The translations under genes and the position numbers were made by a program. From Euryodendron excelsum (taxonomy: Eukaryota; Streptophyta; Magnoliopsida; Ericales; Pentaphylacaceae): a stretch of DNA of 64,000 nt. Below, one piece after another: positions 1-11,809 of the stretch. The DNA lies in NCBI GenBank assembly GCA_033060915.1, contig CM065379.1, positions 29,315,318 through 29,379,317 of the forward strand. The letters are read 5' to 3'. The number at the start of each line of letters is the position of its first letter. The stretch's first letter is position 1. The notes under the pieces are model-generated. The model was given only the letters and a program-made list of their open reading frames with translations. It searched no databases and was not told the origin of the DNA.

Positions 1-280
1 TGTACACAAACTCATAAAAATTATCACTTAGACTGGTATACGTAAGGATCATACATGAACAAGTGCACAATTAGCTTGAGTAATCAGTATAAGTAATGTT
101 TAACCGCACATCACCTACTTAATTATATTATCAAAGTAAAAGTTTTAATTTATTTTATTTTAAACAAAATGAAAATCTTTTTGGAGTTTTGCATTTTAAA
201 GAAGAATCTTAACCAAAACAATACAAACCCTAAGAATAATAGAATCACAGGTTAAGGTTTTGGGCTTTCAGTGTCATGTG
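1..280 (-). mobile_element. Left-flank remnant of an older minus-strand Copia element
   Basis: Read on the minus strand, the first roughly 40 bases inside this segment (280 down to about 240) continue the reading frame of the Copia gag at 34380-36385 if the Sirevirus (281-34374) and one copy of its TSD are removed. This shows that the Sirevirus inserted into that gag. A stop follows after about a dozen codons. Bases 1-240 are AT-rich, and I recognise no pol sequence or other feature there, so the older element is truncated or rearranged on this side. Confidence 0.5.
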
Positions 281-1795
281 TGTTAACTTCATGCCTTGAT
301 TTTGATGATTACAAAACTATGTGTTAAGTTGTCTAATGATCCTAATTAAGTGTGTAGATTTGCTTTATTTTTAAATGACTTGAAGCTCGACAATTGGCAC
401 ACATTACAATGGTTATATGTTGAGGCTCGTCAAGAAGGATTAAAGAATGGAAGAGCGTGATGGAATGATACAAAAAGATCATCTCGTAAGTCTTGGAAGC
501 TTTCATAAAGATTTGGTGAAGTCTTGGATCAATGAAAGAAGTGATGCTAATTAAAGAACCCTACAAGTAATCAAATTGGAATGATTCTATCTCGAAGAGA
601 TTGAAGGTGTTCAAAGAATATAAAGATCAGGTGAAGGTGTTCATAAGCCTTAGAAGCTTTCTTGAGTATTTGGATGAAGACTTGGAAGAATGTTTGAAGC
701 CATGGTGATTGAAAGTTTTCTTGAGTATCTACATATCTTGGAGTATATGTCTCAAGCATTAGAAGTCTTAAGTTGATGATCCTTGAAGAGCTTGAAGAGT
801 TCTACAAAGAATTTAAGAAGTCTTGCAAAGTTAAAGTCTCAAAGCAAAAAGGGTCGACACATGCTTTAGAAGAGTCAACACATTGAGACAGTAAGTTGAG
901 TAGGAATCTACCAAAGAAAGAGGGGTCGACGTCTTTATAAAAAGGGTCGACACACTAGTCCAGATTAGAAGTCTTGGAGAAGGTCCAAAAAGAGTCGACT
1001 CCTCATTCCAAAGAGGTTAACACACTGGGACTAAGTTTTGATGACCAACACAAAAAGATCGACACATTCCCTGAATGGGTTGACACATTGAGGCAGATTG
1101 CTGAAAAGTTGAAGATAAAAGAAAAAGGGTCGACACATGCAGAAAAAGGGTCTACATATTGCCTGTAACGGCTACTTTTTTAAACGTTCTGCTCGACTAA
1201 TCTTGCACTAAATGCTTTTCTAACCACCTCCAACGTCCATATTGAATGCAAGACTATAAAACCAAGACCCCTATAGCATTTATACATAAGAATACAAGAT
1301 ATTCAAGAGATATACATGTGATTGAGAGCTGAAATTTCTGAATCCTATCAGAAACATTCACTTTGCTGGGAATTTGGGGCATTTATTGATCTTCCACTTC
1401 TATAACTACTCTTTAAGAGAGTTATACTTTGTGTAATCCTTATTCACCTCATTTGTAAGGGTTTGTAAGGCTGAGTGTCCTTGGGGAAACACTTGTAATT
1501 TTGAGTGAAGTTTGATAAAAATCACTTGGAAGGATTGGCGCTTTGGAAAGAGCTCTTGTAAAAAGAGAATTGGGCACTTGGGAAAACTATAACCTATTGT
1601 GTAATCTGTTTTTGCATAGTGGAAGACTTTCAAGGGGGACTTGAGGGTGAGGACATAGGTCACACATTGTGGTTGAATCTCGTGTAAATCTTGGTGTTAT
1701 TCTTGTACTCTGTTTTTTTGCTTACTTTCTATCTCTTGTTTGCTATTGCACTATTGGTTTACACACACCTTAATTCACTGTTCCATTGCTTAACT
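281..1795 (+). repeat. Sirevirus 5' LTR, first part (interrupted by the chromovirus)
   Basis: This part starts TGTTAACTTC and aligns over its whole length with 32808 onward in the 3' LTR. It contains about ten copies of a GGGTCGACACATT-like motif between roughly 850 and 1160, many decayed from TCGAC to TTGAC, followed by a TATA box. It is split by the chromovirus after the TSD taact (1791-1795). The remaining 80 bp of the LTR lie at 11665-11744. Confidence 0.88.
1255..1260 (+). promoter_or_regulatory. Probable TATA box of the Sirevirus 5' LTR
   Basis: TATAAA in the context gactataaaaccaagacccc. The same context (gactataaaatcaagaccccc) occurs in the 3' LTR at 33782-33788, so it is conserved between the LTRs. 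The position downstream of the GTCGAC repeat cluster fits a U3 promoter. Confidence 0.5.
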
Positions 1796-4356
1796 TGTGA
1801 AATCCAAAACCTATATTTAATTATATTAATGAGAATTTCAAGTTTATGCAATATTTAATGTTAATTATTTCTTCTTTTGGGTAAAAATTGACCAATGAGA
1901 ATTTGTGTTGTAACTTGTGTTGGAGTGTGAGACACATGGAATTATTTCCCATGTGTGTCTTCCTAAAACACAAAACACACACACACACATATACACAACT
2001 CTCACCAAAACCGATTGAGAGAGGGAGAAAGAGAGAAAGGGAAGAAGAAAGGGGAAATTGAGGGAAAAAGGGCTATTGAAGACTTCACCAAGCTTAAAGA
2101 AAATAAGGTTCCATTTTTCTCTTTACAATTATATATGTATATATATATATATATATTTTTTGTGTGATTTTATTGGGTATTTGCATATATGCATCTTGGA
2201 GTGTTGTCATTGAGTTTGGGGGATCCCTTAGGTCCCATTTGCATGATCTTAAGAGCTTGAAGCTAATTGTTGAAGATTGGGAGTGGTGGTTTGAAGAATC
2301 TCCAAATATGTGAAATGTTAGAATTTTAATTTTTTCTTTAAATCCCTTTGATTTAATTTTTCTTTCTCCCCCATTTTGAGTTATTAGCATCCTTGTGGGC
2401 TAATCTTTGAGTCCTAAGAGTGTTGGGAAGGTTTGGTTTGTTTGGAGGGGTTTTGGGAGAGTTTTGGATTGAAAATCATTGCTGCGCAAGTGGATCGAGC
2501 ATTCGAACGGCCCGAGAGCAGAGTTTTTCATTTGACTTGGTGTTCAAACGGCCCGTTCGAGTGTTCGAACGGCACGAGAGGGTGTTTTTCCATTTTTGCC
2601 TGGGGTTTGAATGGCCATTTTGGGCGTTTGAACGGCTTGGTCATTTTGGCCTGGCATTCGAATGGCCCTGTTGGGCGTTTGAACGGTCCGCCAGTTTTGG
2701 CTCTGTTTAGTAAAATAGACATAACTTTCTTTAGAAAACTTGGATTAATACACTGTTTGAAGCATTAGAAATTAGACTCATAGACCTTTTAACCCATATA
2801 AAGTTTGCTCTCTAACTCCTTATAGATTGAGAGTTATGGAAGTTTAAAATTGACCCAAAATCCGTGCCAAAAACATTATTTTCCAAAATTTTAGTCCACC
2901 TTCTGTGAGGCATAACTTCTTCACCCAAAATGTGTTTTTGGCCCATGACCTATCAAATTAGAGGCCTTTGAGTCTATTTTCAAGTGAAACTAGCCTTGGG
3001 TGTGAACTCATCATTGAGAAGTGGTTGGGACTCGAAGAAGGAGTTGACATTCTGGTTTTCATGTTCAAACCTTAACTTCATGCTCTTATTTTACATTGGC
3101 GCTTTGTCCTAGAGTTTAGCCTTGCTCTTCCATTGTGAGAATTAGGTGTTTTTGAGTCGAGGTCGAGAGGTTTTGTGCTTAGTCTTGACTTATGTGTTAT
3201 TGATTTGCCTTGGAACCTTGTATTGATGTTTCTATGCTTCTACGTGCATTTTGTGTAGGAACACCTTGTTTATCACCCGTTCAATCGAAGAGAGGTGAGT
3301 AACGATATGCCATGAGTAAAACTCTAGTATTTTCTAAATGTTTTAAGCTCATCTCTATATCATGAATGTTTTCCATATATTTCACTGCACAAATGCTACG
3401 TTCAATTACAAATGTCATATTTTAAATGCATGCAAGTTATATTTATGTTATGAATGAAAACCATGGACTATAATGTTTAAATGAAAGAGATGCTAAGTTC
3501 CAATGTATGGTGCCAACTCGGGTCTTCTCGTGGCAAGACCTTAATCTAGCCTGATAGTCCTACGATAGGGTACGAGAAATAAACTATCTATGTTGGGAGA
3601 CGTCCCTGGCCTAAAGAGTCTTAGCGTGACCTATGTGGTTACTATGGAGCCTAGCTCATATGTCGAATTGTAGCGCACTTATGTTTTAAACCGAGAACCA
3701 TGATATGTTCATATGTTTTACGACAAGTTATGAAATGCTATATCAAGAATAATGTTATGTTGCATCTCTTCTTATGATACTCAATTTTGAAATGTTAAAA
3801 CGTTTCAAATGATGTTTACGTTGCCTATGAGTTCCAAGCCTACGCTTTAAACATTCAAAAGCTCATTTCCTTATGCATAAATGATTATCTATCCATATAC
3901 ATTGGATATAATTGCTAGTCCATGATATTTTATCGCTCATGCATCATTGTTATTCACTAAGCATTAGCTTATGTTTTCTCAAATGATTTTCAAGTAGCCA
4001 ATTCAGGAGGCCCTAGAGCAAGGCCATATGTGGATTTTGAGCTATGGCCCATGGGCCAATGTTTTGTATATTGTTTGAGGGTTGGACCCAATGTTTTGTA
4101 ATGATATATTACTATAACTTTGGTGGACCTTGATTTGGTCCTTATGTATGTTATGTTTGGGATAGGCACAGCTCTACCATGTATAACACAGATTATGTTT
4201 TCAAGTTATCAAAAGTTTTATTTTTCGCAATTATGTCTCATTCTAAGTGATTATGCATAGGTGATCAACCAATTTATGTAATGCGGCCTTAGGTAGCCTT
4301 GCTACTGGTCGGTCATGTACCCTAAATCCATATAGGCCGGGTTATGGGGCGTGACA
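1796..4356 (+). repeat. Chromovirus 5' LTR
   Basis: It begins TGTGAAATCC and ends GGGGCGTGACA, immediately before the PBS. It matches 9053-11659 throughout. It includes an AC-rich stretch (about 1968-1990), a purine-rich gagagagggagaaagag leader-like stretch, a TTCGAACGG repeat cluster and a long non-coding U5-like portion. No ORF in it is supported. Confidence 0.92.
2490..2700 (+). repeat. Degenerate TTCGAACGG repeat cluster inside the chromovirus LTR
   Basis: Seven or so copies of a TTyGAAyGGCC-like core, several preceded by a GC-containing spacer, lie within about 200 bp (examples: attcgaacggcccgag, gtttgaacggcttgg, attcgaatggccctg). TTCGAA is palindromic. The same cluster is present in the 3' LTR at about 9778-9995. 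It may be a U3 or leader cis-element array; its function is unknown. Confidence 0.6.
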
Positions 4357-4359
4357 GCG

Positions 4360-4371
4360 TGGTATCAGAGC
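4360..4371 (+). other. Primer-binding site of the chromovirus
   Basis: TGGTATCAGAGC, complementary to the 3' end of initiator-Met tRNA. It lies three bases after the LTR terminus (gtgaca, then gcg), the standard position and sequence for plant LTR retrotransposons. Confidence 0.93.
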
Positions 4372-4544
4372 TATAGGTTGACATTGTAAGATTGGGTCAT
4401 GTCTAGATAGGATTCTAGGTTTGACTTAAGTATGTGTGATGTGTATATGTATGTGTATGCTACATGTATAATGACATACCAAGGTATAATATATGTAGTG
4501 TTATATTAAATGCTTAACGTTTTGTTGTGCGTATATAGTTAACC

Positions 4545-5506
4545 ATGCGACCGAGAAAAGGTGGTCGTTAGGGGACCGAAGAGCCCGAAGACCGAATTAA
4601 CTGCATAGAAAGGATCTTAGTCGGGCTCGTCCAAGTGGTCCAGGATACTCATAGCAACACTGCCAATGTGCCGGAGCAGCCGACAGCGCAGGCACCTAGG
4701 GGAGAGGTAGTGGTACGTACTACCATTAAGCAGTTTCAACTGTTGAAGCCCCCAACTTTTTAGGGGACTCCCGACCTAATGGCGCGGAGTCTTAGCTTTT
4801 GGGAATTGATAGAGTGTTCAAAGTGCTGCCTTACACAGATGAACAGAAAGTGACCTTTGTCACCTTTACCTTTGAAGGAGCTGCACTTGTTTGGTAGAAA
4901 TTGAAGAAAGCGACGGAACCACTATGATTGTGGCCTAGGTTTCTGGAGGTTTTCAATGAGGAATACTTTCTTGAGACTCTCAATGATCATAAGACTACAG
5001 AATTCCTTAGTTTGACACAAGGGAATCTGACTGTGGTAGAGTATAATGCCAAATTCATGGAACTATCATGATATGCCCCGCATATTGTGTCATCGGAGAC
5101 TCACAAGGCAAGGAAGTTTGAGACAGGGTTGCTATGGAACATCCGCAAAAAAGTGGACATACTACAACTAGAGACTCATCAAGAGGTTGTACAATGTGCA
5201 ATGATTGATGAAAGGGCAACTAATGAGATGTCCCAATACCGAGAGAAGAACAAGAAGAGATTGGGAAGTGACCAAAGCAAGGGACAAAGTTCAAAACGGC
5301 AGAGTTCTAGATCTTTTAGTGGGAATTTGTCTACCCCACGGGGGAATACCTCTAACCGAGGAGGCAACACGGCCAGTGAGATACCAACGTGCTCTAATTG
5401 TCAAAAGAAGCACTGGGGCACATGTCGTTTGGGAAGCAAGGCTTGTTACAGGTGTGGCCAGGAGGGTCACCAAGTGAAAGACTGTCCGAAGAAGAATAGG
5501 GCATAG
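4545..5506 (+). pseudogene. Chromovirus gag (nucleocapsid), broken
   Basis: The first ATG after the PBS opens a basic Arg/Lys/Gly-rich start (MRPRKGGR), typical of Del/Tekay-type Gag, but meets a TAG at the ninth codon. Further stops and shifts occur up to about 5086. The segment 5087-5506 stays open and ends in a CCHC zinc knuckle (CYRCGQEGHQVKDC, C-x2-C-x4-H-x4-C) at about 5444-5485, followed by a Lys/Arg-rich tail. Gag would form the particle and bind genomic RNA. The PR segment is in the same frame downstream, past two more stops, so gag and pol were probably one polyprotein. Not functional. Confidence 0.85.
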
Positions 5507-5960
5507 GGATTTGGTGTGTCAGTATCAGTTCAGTAATCTACGACAAACAGGAGAGAGAATCAACCACGGCAAGGCCGAGCTTTCGTACTTACACTGGGAA
5601 ACACCCCAGCTACCGACTCTATAGTGTCAAGTATACTCCCTATTTATGGTCGACCTGCACACGTGCTTATTGATTCTGGTTCTACGCACTCATTTGTTTC
5701 ATATCTCTTTTCTCAATACTTGTATACATCTCCGGTACCTCTTGATTATGCTTTGGTAGTATCGTTGTCGTTCGGGGATTCCATGTTATGTGATAGGATT
5801 TATAATTCTTGTGAAATTCTTGTTAACGACGTGCCTATGTTTGTAAACCTCATTCCCTTAGAAATGCACGGCTTTAATGTCATCTTAGGAATGGATTGGT
5901 TGTCCTTCACCATGCTGTCATTGATTGTGAGCTTAAATGAGTCGTGTTTCATTCTTCTAA
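5507..5960 (+). pseudogene. Chromovirus aspartic protease domain, broken
   Basis: A retropepsin-like stretch holds the active-site triad in the motif LIDSGSTHSFVS (about 5669-5703) and ends with GMDWL, a conserved Gypsy protease end motif. It shares frame with the end of gag, separated by TAG (5504) and a TAA soon after. Just after GMDWL (about 5905-5915) one base appears to be missing, which moves the following RT segment into another frame. The protease would have cut the Gag-Pol polyprotein. The DSG triad itself is intact. Confidence 0.8.
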
Positions 5961-7620
5961 TCATTCAGAACTTGTATTTGAGGGAGTTGGTGTCGTGCCT
6001 CCACCCTATCTCATTTCATCTATGCAAGCACATCGTTTAATTCAAAAAGGGAATCATGCATTCTTGTGTAGCATTTTTGACACACATGTTTCCCCACCGC
6101 CCTTGGAAGACATCCATGTTATCTAGGAATTTTCCATTGTCTTTCCCAATGAGCTACCGAGTTCCTTGGTGGATCGGGAGATTGAGTTCCACATTGACCT
6201 TAATCCGAGTAATAGACCCATTTCCAAAGCTCCATACCATATGTCCCCTTTAGAGTTGAAGGAGTTGAAAGTTCAACTCCAAGACTTGTTAGAAAAGGGA
6301 TTCATCCGTCCTAGTGTTTCACCATGGGGTACTCTGGTGTTATTTGTTAAAAAGAAAGATGGAACCATGAGATTATGCATTGACTAACGGGAATTGAACA
6401 ATGTCACCATTAAGAATAAGTATCCATTGTCGAGAGTGGATGATTTGTTTGATCAACTACAGGGCGAGCAAGTATTCTCAAAGATCGACCTAAGGTCAGG
6501 TTATCACCAACTAAAGGTGAGGGCAAGTGATATGGAGAAGACGACATTCCAACTAGATATGGTCATTATGAGTTTTTGGTTATGTTGTTTGGAGTCACAA
6601 ATGCACCTGCCGCTTTCATGGATTTGATTAATCAGGTTTTTAAACCCTTTCTTGATGATTTTGTAATTGTGTTTATTGATGACATCTTGGTGTATTCTAA
6701 GAGTCTTGCAGATCATGAGCACCACTTGAGCAAGGTTCTTCAAACTCTGCGAGATAGGAGATTGTATGCCAAGCTGAAAAAATGTGAGTTTTGGCTGTCG
6801 AGTGTAGCATTTATGGGACACATCATCAGTGTGGATGGAGTGTCCGTTGATCCTTCGAAGGTTGAAGCCATTGTGAATTGGCCAAGGCCGACGAATGTAA
6901 CCGAAGTCAGAAGTTTCATGGGCTTAGCTGGGTATTACCGAAGATTTGTGAAGGACTTCTCCAAGATTGCAACTCCTTTGACACAGCTTACCCGGAAGAA
7001 CACACCATTTGAATGGAACGAGAAGAGGGAACAAAGTTTTCAAGAATTGAAGAGCCGATTGGTGTCCGCACCAATTCTAGCCTTGCCTACCGGAACTAAC
7101 GGGTTTTCCATCTACAATGACGCTTTGCATAGAGGACTGGGATGCATATTGATGCAACACGGTAAGGTGATTTCATATGCCTAGAGACATTTGAGACCAT
7201 ATGAAAAGAACTACCCAACCCATGATCTTGAATTAGCAACGGTGGTGTTTGCTTTGAAGATTTGGTGCCACTACTTGTATGGAGTCACATGTGAGATCTT
7301 CACAGACCACACGAGTTTGAAATACCTTTTCACACAGAAGGAGTTGAACATGAGATAGAAAAGATGGCTTGAGTTGATTAAAGACTACGACGTTCTCATT
7401 CAGTACCATCCGGGCAAGGCCAATATGGTGGATGATGCCTTGAGCCGAAAATCCACAGCCAACCTAGCATGTCCCTTCACTTTTCAACGGCCCTTACTCC
7501 TTGACTTGGAGAGATTAGAGATTGAAATTGTTGCACTGAGGACTAGTATGATGCATACCACCATGATCGCCCAACCGGCGTTGATAGATGTTGTGAAGTA
7601 ACGACAACCCAAAGACCCTT
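5961..7620 (+). pseudogene. Chromovirus reverse transcriptase and RNase H, broken
   Basis: RT motifs appear in order: the linker leading to [12 protein letters not shown], then [24 protein letters not shown] followed by a [13 protein letters not shown], then after a frameshift near 6555 [11 protein letters not shown] and the catalytic FIDDILVYS (about 6675-6700). The connection domain follows ([14 protein letters not shown]). RNase H begins about 7110 ([10 protein letters not shown]) and includes [11 protein letters not shown] and the end motif [13 protein letters not shown]. In-frame stops lie near 6385, 7182 and 7357. The polymerase Asp pair is preserved, but the enzyme cannot be translated whole. 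Confidence 0.88.
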
Positions 7621-8780
7621 ACTTGTGGAAGATCTAAGAAGAGATGGGAATGAATCCGAAGGTTGACTTCACCTTACATGATAGAGCTTTAAAGTTCAGA
7701 AGCCGACTGTGTGTTCTAAATATACCCGAATTTAAGAGGCAAGATTTGGAGGAAGGCCACAACACGAAGTTCACTATACATCCAGGAGGCACAAAGATGT
7801 ATCGGGATTTGAAGCAAACATTTTGGTGGTCGGGAATGAAGAAGGAAATAGCCGAGTTTGTATCACGATGCCTACAATACCAACGGATCAAAGCAGAACA
7901 TTAAAGACCGGCAGGACTACTTCAACCTTTATCGATACCAAAATGGAAGTGGGAGCATATCACCATGGATTTCGTCGTAGGATTGCCGAGATCACCACAG
8001 GGTTGCGATGCCATATGGGTTATTGTTGATCGCCTCACCAAATCCGCACATTTCTTATCGATGAAGACTATGTACTCTTTATCAAAGCATGCAACCCTCT
8101 ACATTCTGGAGATTGTTTGATTACACAACATGCCAGTTTCGATAGTGTCCGACCGAGACCCGAGATTTGTGTCAATATTTTGGAAGAGTTTACAAAGGGC
8201 TTTAGGCACCGAGTTGAAGTTTAGCATGGTTTTTCATCTGCAAACCAATGGTCAATTAGAAAGAACCATTTAGACCCTAGAAGACATGTTGCGGTTATGT
8301 CTTCTTGACTTTCAGGGGAGTTGGGAGGATCACCTACCACTAGTGGAGTTCGCCTACAACAACAGTTTTCATGCAAGCATCGGGATGGCACCTTATGAAG
8401 GACTTTACAGGAGGAAGTGTAGATCTCCAGTTTGTTAGGCCGAGGTCGGAGAGAGGAAGATTCTTGGGCCAGAGATTGTGCAACTGACCACCGACAAGAT
8501 CAAGATCATTCATCAACGACTACGAACTGCTCAAAGTCGTCAAAAGAGTTATACGGATGTGCGAAGGCGGGACTTAAAGTTTGATGAAAGGAGCCACGTG
8601 TTCTTAAAGGTATCTCCTTCTAAGGGGATAAATCGCTTCAGCAAGAAGGGAAAGCTTAGTCCAAGGTACATCGGGCCGTTTGAAGTTCTTAAACGGGTTG
8701 GACTTGTTACTTATCGTATTGCTCTTCCTCTAGAACTTTCGCAAGTTCATAATGTCTTCCATGTTTCAATGCTATGAAGG
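7621..8780 (+). pseudogene. Chromovirus integrase, broken
   Basis: The N-terminal HHCC zinc domain is recognisable (HPGGTKMYRDLKQTFWW, then CLQYQ), with the last Cys replaced by Tyr. The DDE core follows with its acidic residues still readable: TMDFVVGLP (about 7960), SDRDPRF (about 8149) and the QTNGQLERT region (about 8240). Stops interrupt the core near 7902, 8118, 8272 and 8437. A GPF module (YIGPFEVLKRVG, about 8669-8704) marks the C-terminal domain of chromovirus integrases. The domain would have inserted element cDNA into chromosomes. Confidence 0.85.
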
Positions 8781-9007
8781 TATGTTCATGATCTAATGCA
8801 CGTGATTGATCATTATCCTTTGGCTGTGAATGAAGATCTAAGCTACGTGGAGAGACCAATTGAGATTCTTGATCACCGTGACCAAGTTCTTCGAAATAAG
8901 ATCATCCCTTGGGTACGAGTTTTATGGTAGAACCATACTTTGGAGGAATCTACTTGGGAACACGAAGACAAGATCTGGGAGCGTTATCCCTTTTTATTTG
9001 AATGATA
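8781..9007 (+). pseudogene. Chromodomain-like integrase tail, broken
   Basis: After a TGA at about 8775 the frame continues through a segment with PIEILDHRD, an aromatic-rich stretch (IPWVRVLW), a stop, then ESTWEHEDKIWERYPFLF. The spacing of aromatic and acidic residues matches the chromodomain that ends Pol in plant chromoviruses, where it steers integration toward modified histones (family knowledge). Two stops break it. The CDS ends about 45 bp before the PPT. Confidence 0.72.
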
Positions 9008-9040
9008 GCTTATATTCAGTTTGGGGACCAAATTTATTTA

Positions 9041-9052
9041 AGGGGGGAAGGA
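9041..9052 (+). other. Polypurine tract of the chromovirus
   Basis: The purine run aggggggaagga abuts the first TG of the 3' LTR (9053), where plus-strand priming would start. Confidence 0.85.
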
Positions 9053-11659
9053 TGTGATATCCCAAACCTCTATTTAATTATATTAATGAGAATTTTTAGT
9101 TTATGCAATATTTAATGTTAATTATTTCTTATTTTGGGTCAAAATTAACCAATGAGAACTTGTGTTGTAACTTGTGTTTGAGGTGTGAGACACATGGGAT
9201 TATTTCCCATGTGTGTCTTCTTAAAACACAAAACACACACATATATATACACAACTCTCACCAAAACCGATTGAGAGAGGGAGAAAGAGAGAAAGGGAAG
9301 AAGGATAGGGAGATTGAGGGAAGAAGGTCTTGAAGGAAGAAGGTCTTGAAGGAAGAGATTGACGCCATTGAAGACTTCACCTAACTTAAAGAAGGTAAGG
9401 TTTCATTTCTCTCTTTACAATTATATATGTATATGTATCTATTTTGTGTGATTTTATTGGGTTTTTGTATATAAGCATCTTAGAGTGTTGTCATTGAGTT
9501 TGGGGGATCCCTTAGGTCCTAGTTGCATGATTTTGAGAGCTTGAAGCTCATTGTTGAAGATTAGGAGTGGTGGCTTGAAGAATCCCCAAATATGTGAAAT
9601 GTTAGGGTTTTGATTTCTTCTTTAGATCCCTTTGATTTAATTGTTCTTTCTCTCCTATTTTGAGTTATTAGCATCCTTGTGGGTTAATCTTTGAGTCCTA
9701 AGAGTGTTGGGAAGGTTTGGTTGTGTTTGGAGGGGTTTTGGGAGAGTTTTGGGTTGAAAATCGTTGTTGTGCAGTTGGGGGCATTCGAACGCCCGATAAG
9801 GCCGTTCAAACGGCCCGAGAGTAGAGTTTTCCATTTGACCTGGCATTCGAATGGCCCTTCTGAGCGTTCAAACAGCCCGAGAGGGTGTTTTTCCATTTTT
9901 CCTGGGGTTCGAATGGCCATTTTGGGCATTTGAACGGCTTAGTCATTTTGGCCTGGCGTTCGAACGGCTCGGTTGGGTGTTTGAACGGTCTGCCAGTTTT
10001 GGCACTATTTAGTAAAACAAGCATAACTTTCTTTAGAAAACTCGGATTAATGTACTGTTTGAAATATTAGAAAGTAGACTTATAGACCTTTTACCCATAT
10101 AAATTTTGTTCTCTAATTCCTTATAGATTGAGAGTTATGGAAGTTTAAATTTGACTCAAAAATCGTGCCAACAACATTGTTTTCCAAAATTTTAGTCCAC
10201 CTTCCGTGAGGCATAACTTCTTCACTCGAAATGTATTTTTGACCCATGACCTATCAACTTAAAGGCTTTTGAATCTATTTTCAAGTGGATCTAGCCTTGG
10301 GTGTGAACTCATCATTGAGAAGTGGTTGGGACTCGACGAAGGAGTCGACATTCCGGCTTTTATGATCAAACCTCAACTTCATGTTCTTATTTTACATCGG
10401 CGCTTTGTCCTAGAGTTTAGCCTTGCTCTTTTGTTGTCAGAATGAGGTGTTTTTGAGTCAGAGTCGAGGGGTTTATGTGCTTAGTCTTGACTTATGTATT
10501 ATTACTTTGCCTTGGAACATTGTATTGATGTTTTTATGCTTCCACGTGTATTTTGTGTAAGAACACCTTGTTTATCACCCATTCAATCGGAGAGAGGTGA
10601 GTAACGATATGCCACTAATAAAACTCTAGTATTTTCTAAATATTTTAAGCTTACCTCTATATCATGAATGTTTTCCATACATTTCAATGCATAAATGTTA
10701 CGTTCAATTACAAATGTCATATTTCAAATGCATGCAAGTTATATTTATGTTATGAATGAAAACCATGGACTATAATGTTTAAATGAAAGAGAAGCTAAGT
10801 TCCAATATATGGTGCCAACTCGGGTCTTCTCATGGCAAGACCTTAATCTAGCCCAATAGTCCCACGATAGGGGATGGGAAATAAACTATCTATGTTGGGA
10901 GACATCCCTGGCCTAAAGAGCCTTAGCGTGACCTATATGGTTACTATGGAGCCTAGCTCATATGTCGAGTTGTAGCACACTTATGTTTTGAACCGAGAAC
11001 CATGATATGTTCACATGTTTTACTACAAGTTACGAAATGCTATATCAAAAATAATGCTATGTTTCATCTCTTCTTATGATACTCTGTTTTGAAATGTTAA
11101 AATGTTTCAAATGATGTTTACGTTACCTATGAGTTCCAAGCCTACGCTTTAAACGTTCAAAAGCTTATTTCCTTATCCATAAAGGATTATCTATCCATGT
11201 ACGTTGTATATAATTGCTAGTCTATGATATTTTCTCGCTCATGCATCATTGTTATTCACTAAACATTATCTTACGTTTTCTTAAATGATTTTTAGGTGGC
11301 CAATCCGGGAGGCCCTAGAGCAAGGCCATATGTGGACTTTGAGTTACGGCCCACGGGCCTATGTTTTATATAATGTTTGAGGGCTGGACTCAATGTTTTG
11401 TAATGATATATTGCTATAACTTTGGTGGACCTTGATTTGGTCATGATGTATGTTATGTTTGGAATTAGACACATCTCTACCATGTATGACACAGATTATG
11501 TTTGCAAGTTATCAAAAGTTCTGTTTTCCGCAATTATGCCTCATTCTAAATGATTATGCATAGGTGATCAACCAGTTTATGTAATGCGGCCTCGGGTAGC
11601 CTTGCTACTGGCTAGTCATGTACCCTAAATTCTTATAGGCCGAGTTATGGGGCGTGACA
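9053..11659 (+). repeat. Chromovirus 3' LTR
   Basis: It starts TGTGATATCC and ends GGGGCGTGACA, followed by the TSD taact (11660-11664). At 2,607 bp it is 46 bp longer than the 5' LTR through small indels, including an extra copy of a ggaagaaggtcttgaa unit near 9325-9350. It carries the same TTCGAACGG cluster at about 9778-9995. Confidence 0.92.
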
Positions 11660-11664
11660 TAACT

Positions 11665-11744
11665 TGATTTTGATTGCATTACTTTGTGATTTATTTTGAA
11701 AAACTCAATTCACCCCCCTCATGGGTTGCATCTTTGGGCTAACA
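11665..11744 (+). repeat. Sirevirus 5' LTR, remaining 80 bp
   Basis: It matches the last 80 bp of the 3' LTR (about 34293-34374), including tgattttgattgcattactttg and the terminal gggctaaca. It follows the TSD copy left by the chromovirus. Confidence 0.9.
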
Positions 11745-11746
11745 AT

Positions 11747-11758
11747 TGGTATCAGAGC
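11747..11758 (+). other. Primer-binding site of the Sirevirus
   Basis: TGGTATCAGAGC, two bases after the LTR terminus (ctaaca, then at). It is complementary to initiator-Met tRNA. Confidence 0.92.
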
Positions 11759-11809
11759 TAGTACTCTATTCTTAAGGCTTAACATCCTTTGAGTTGATTC
11801 ATAGCAACC

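Larger units (their letters stand above)
1796..11659 (+). mobile_element. Ty3/Gypsy chromovirus, full length but decayed
   Basis: This 9,864-bp insertion has 2.56-kb and 2.61-kb LTRs that begin TGTGA and end GGGCGTGACA, a PBS (4360-4371), a PPT (9041-9052), and gag-pol in Gypsy order (gag, PR, RT, RNase H, IN) ending in a chromodomain-like segment. It is flanked by a perfect TSD, taact (1791-1795 and 11660-11664). The unoccupied site is visible in the Sirevirus 3' LTR near 34287. Long LTRs plus a C-terminal chromodomain point to a chromovirus, and Tekay/Del is my best guess for the clade (inference). There are many in-frame stops and several frameshifts. Five mismatches are visible in the first 60 bases of the two LTRs. 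Confidence 0.92.

Noticed and set aside
2420..2770. Overlapping ORFs of about 100 codons inside the chromovirus LTR
   Set aside because: They lie in a non-coding LTR. The same region in the 3' LTR has different stops, so the frames are not conserved.
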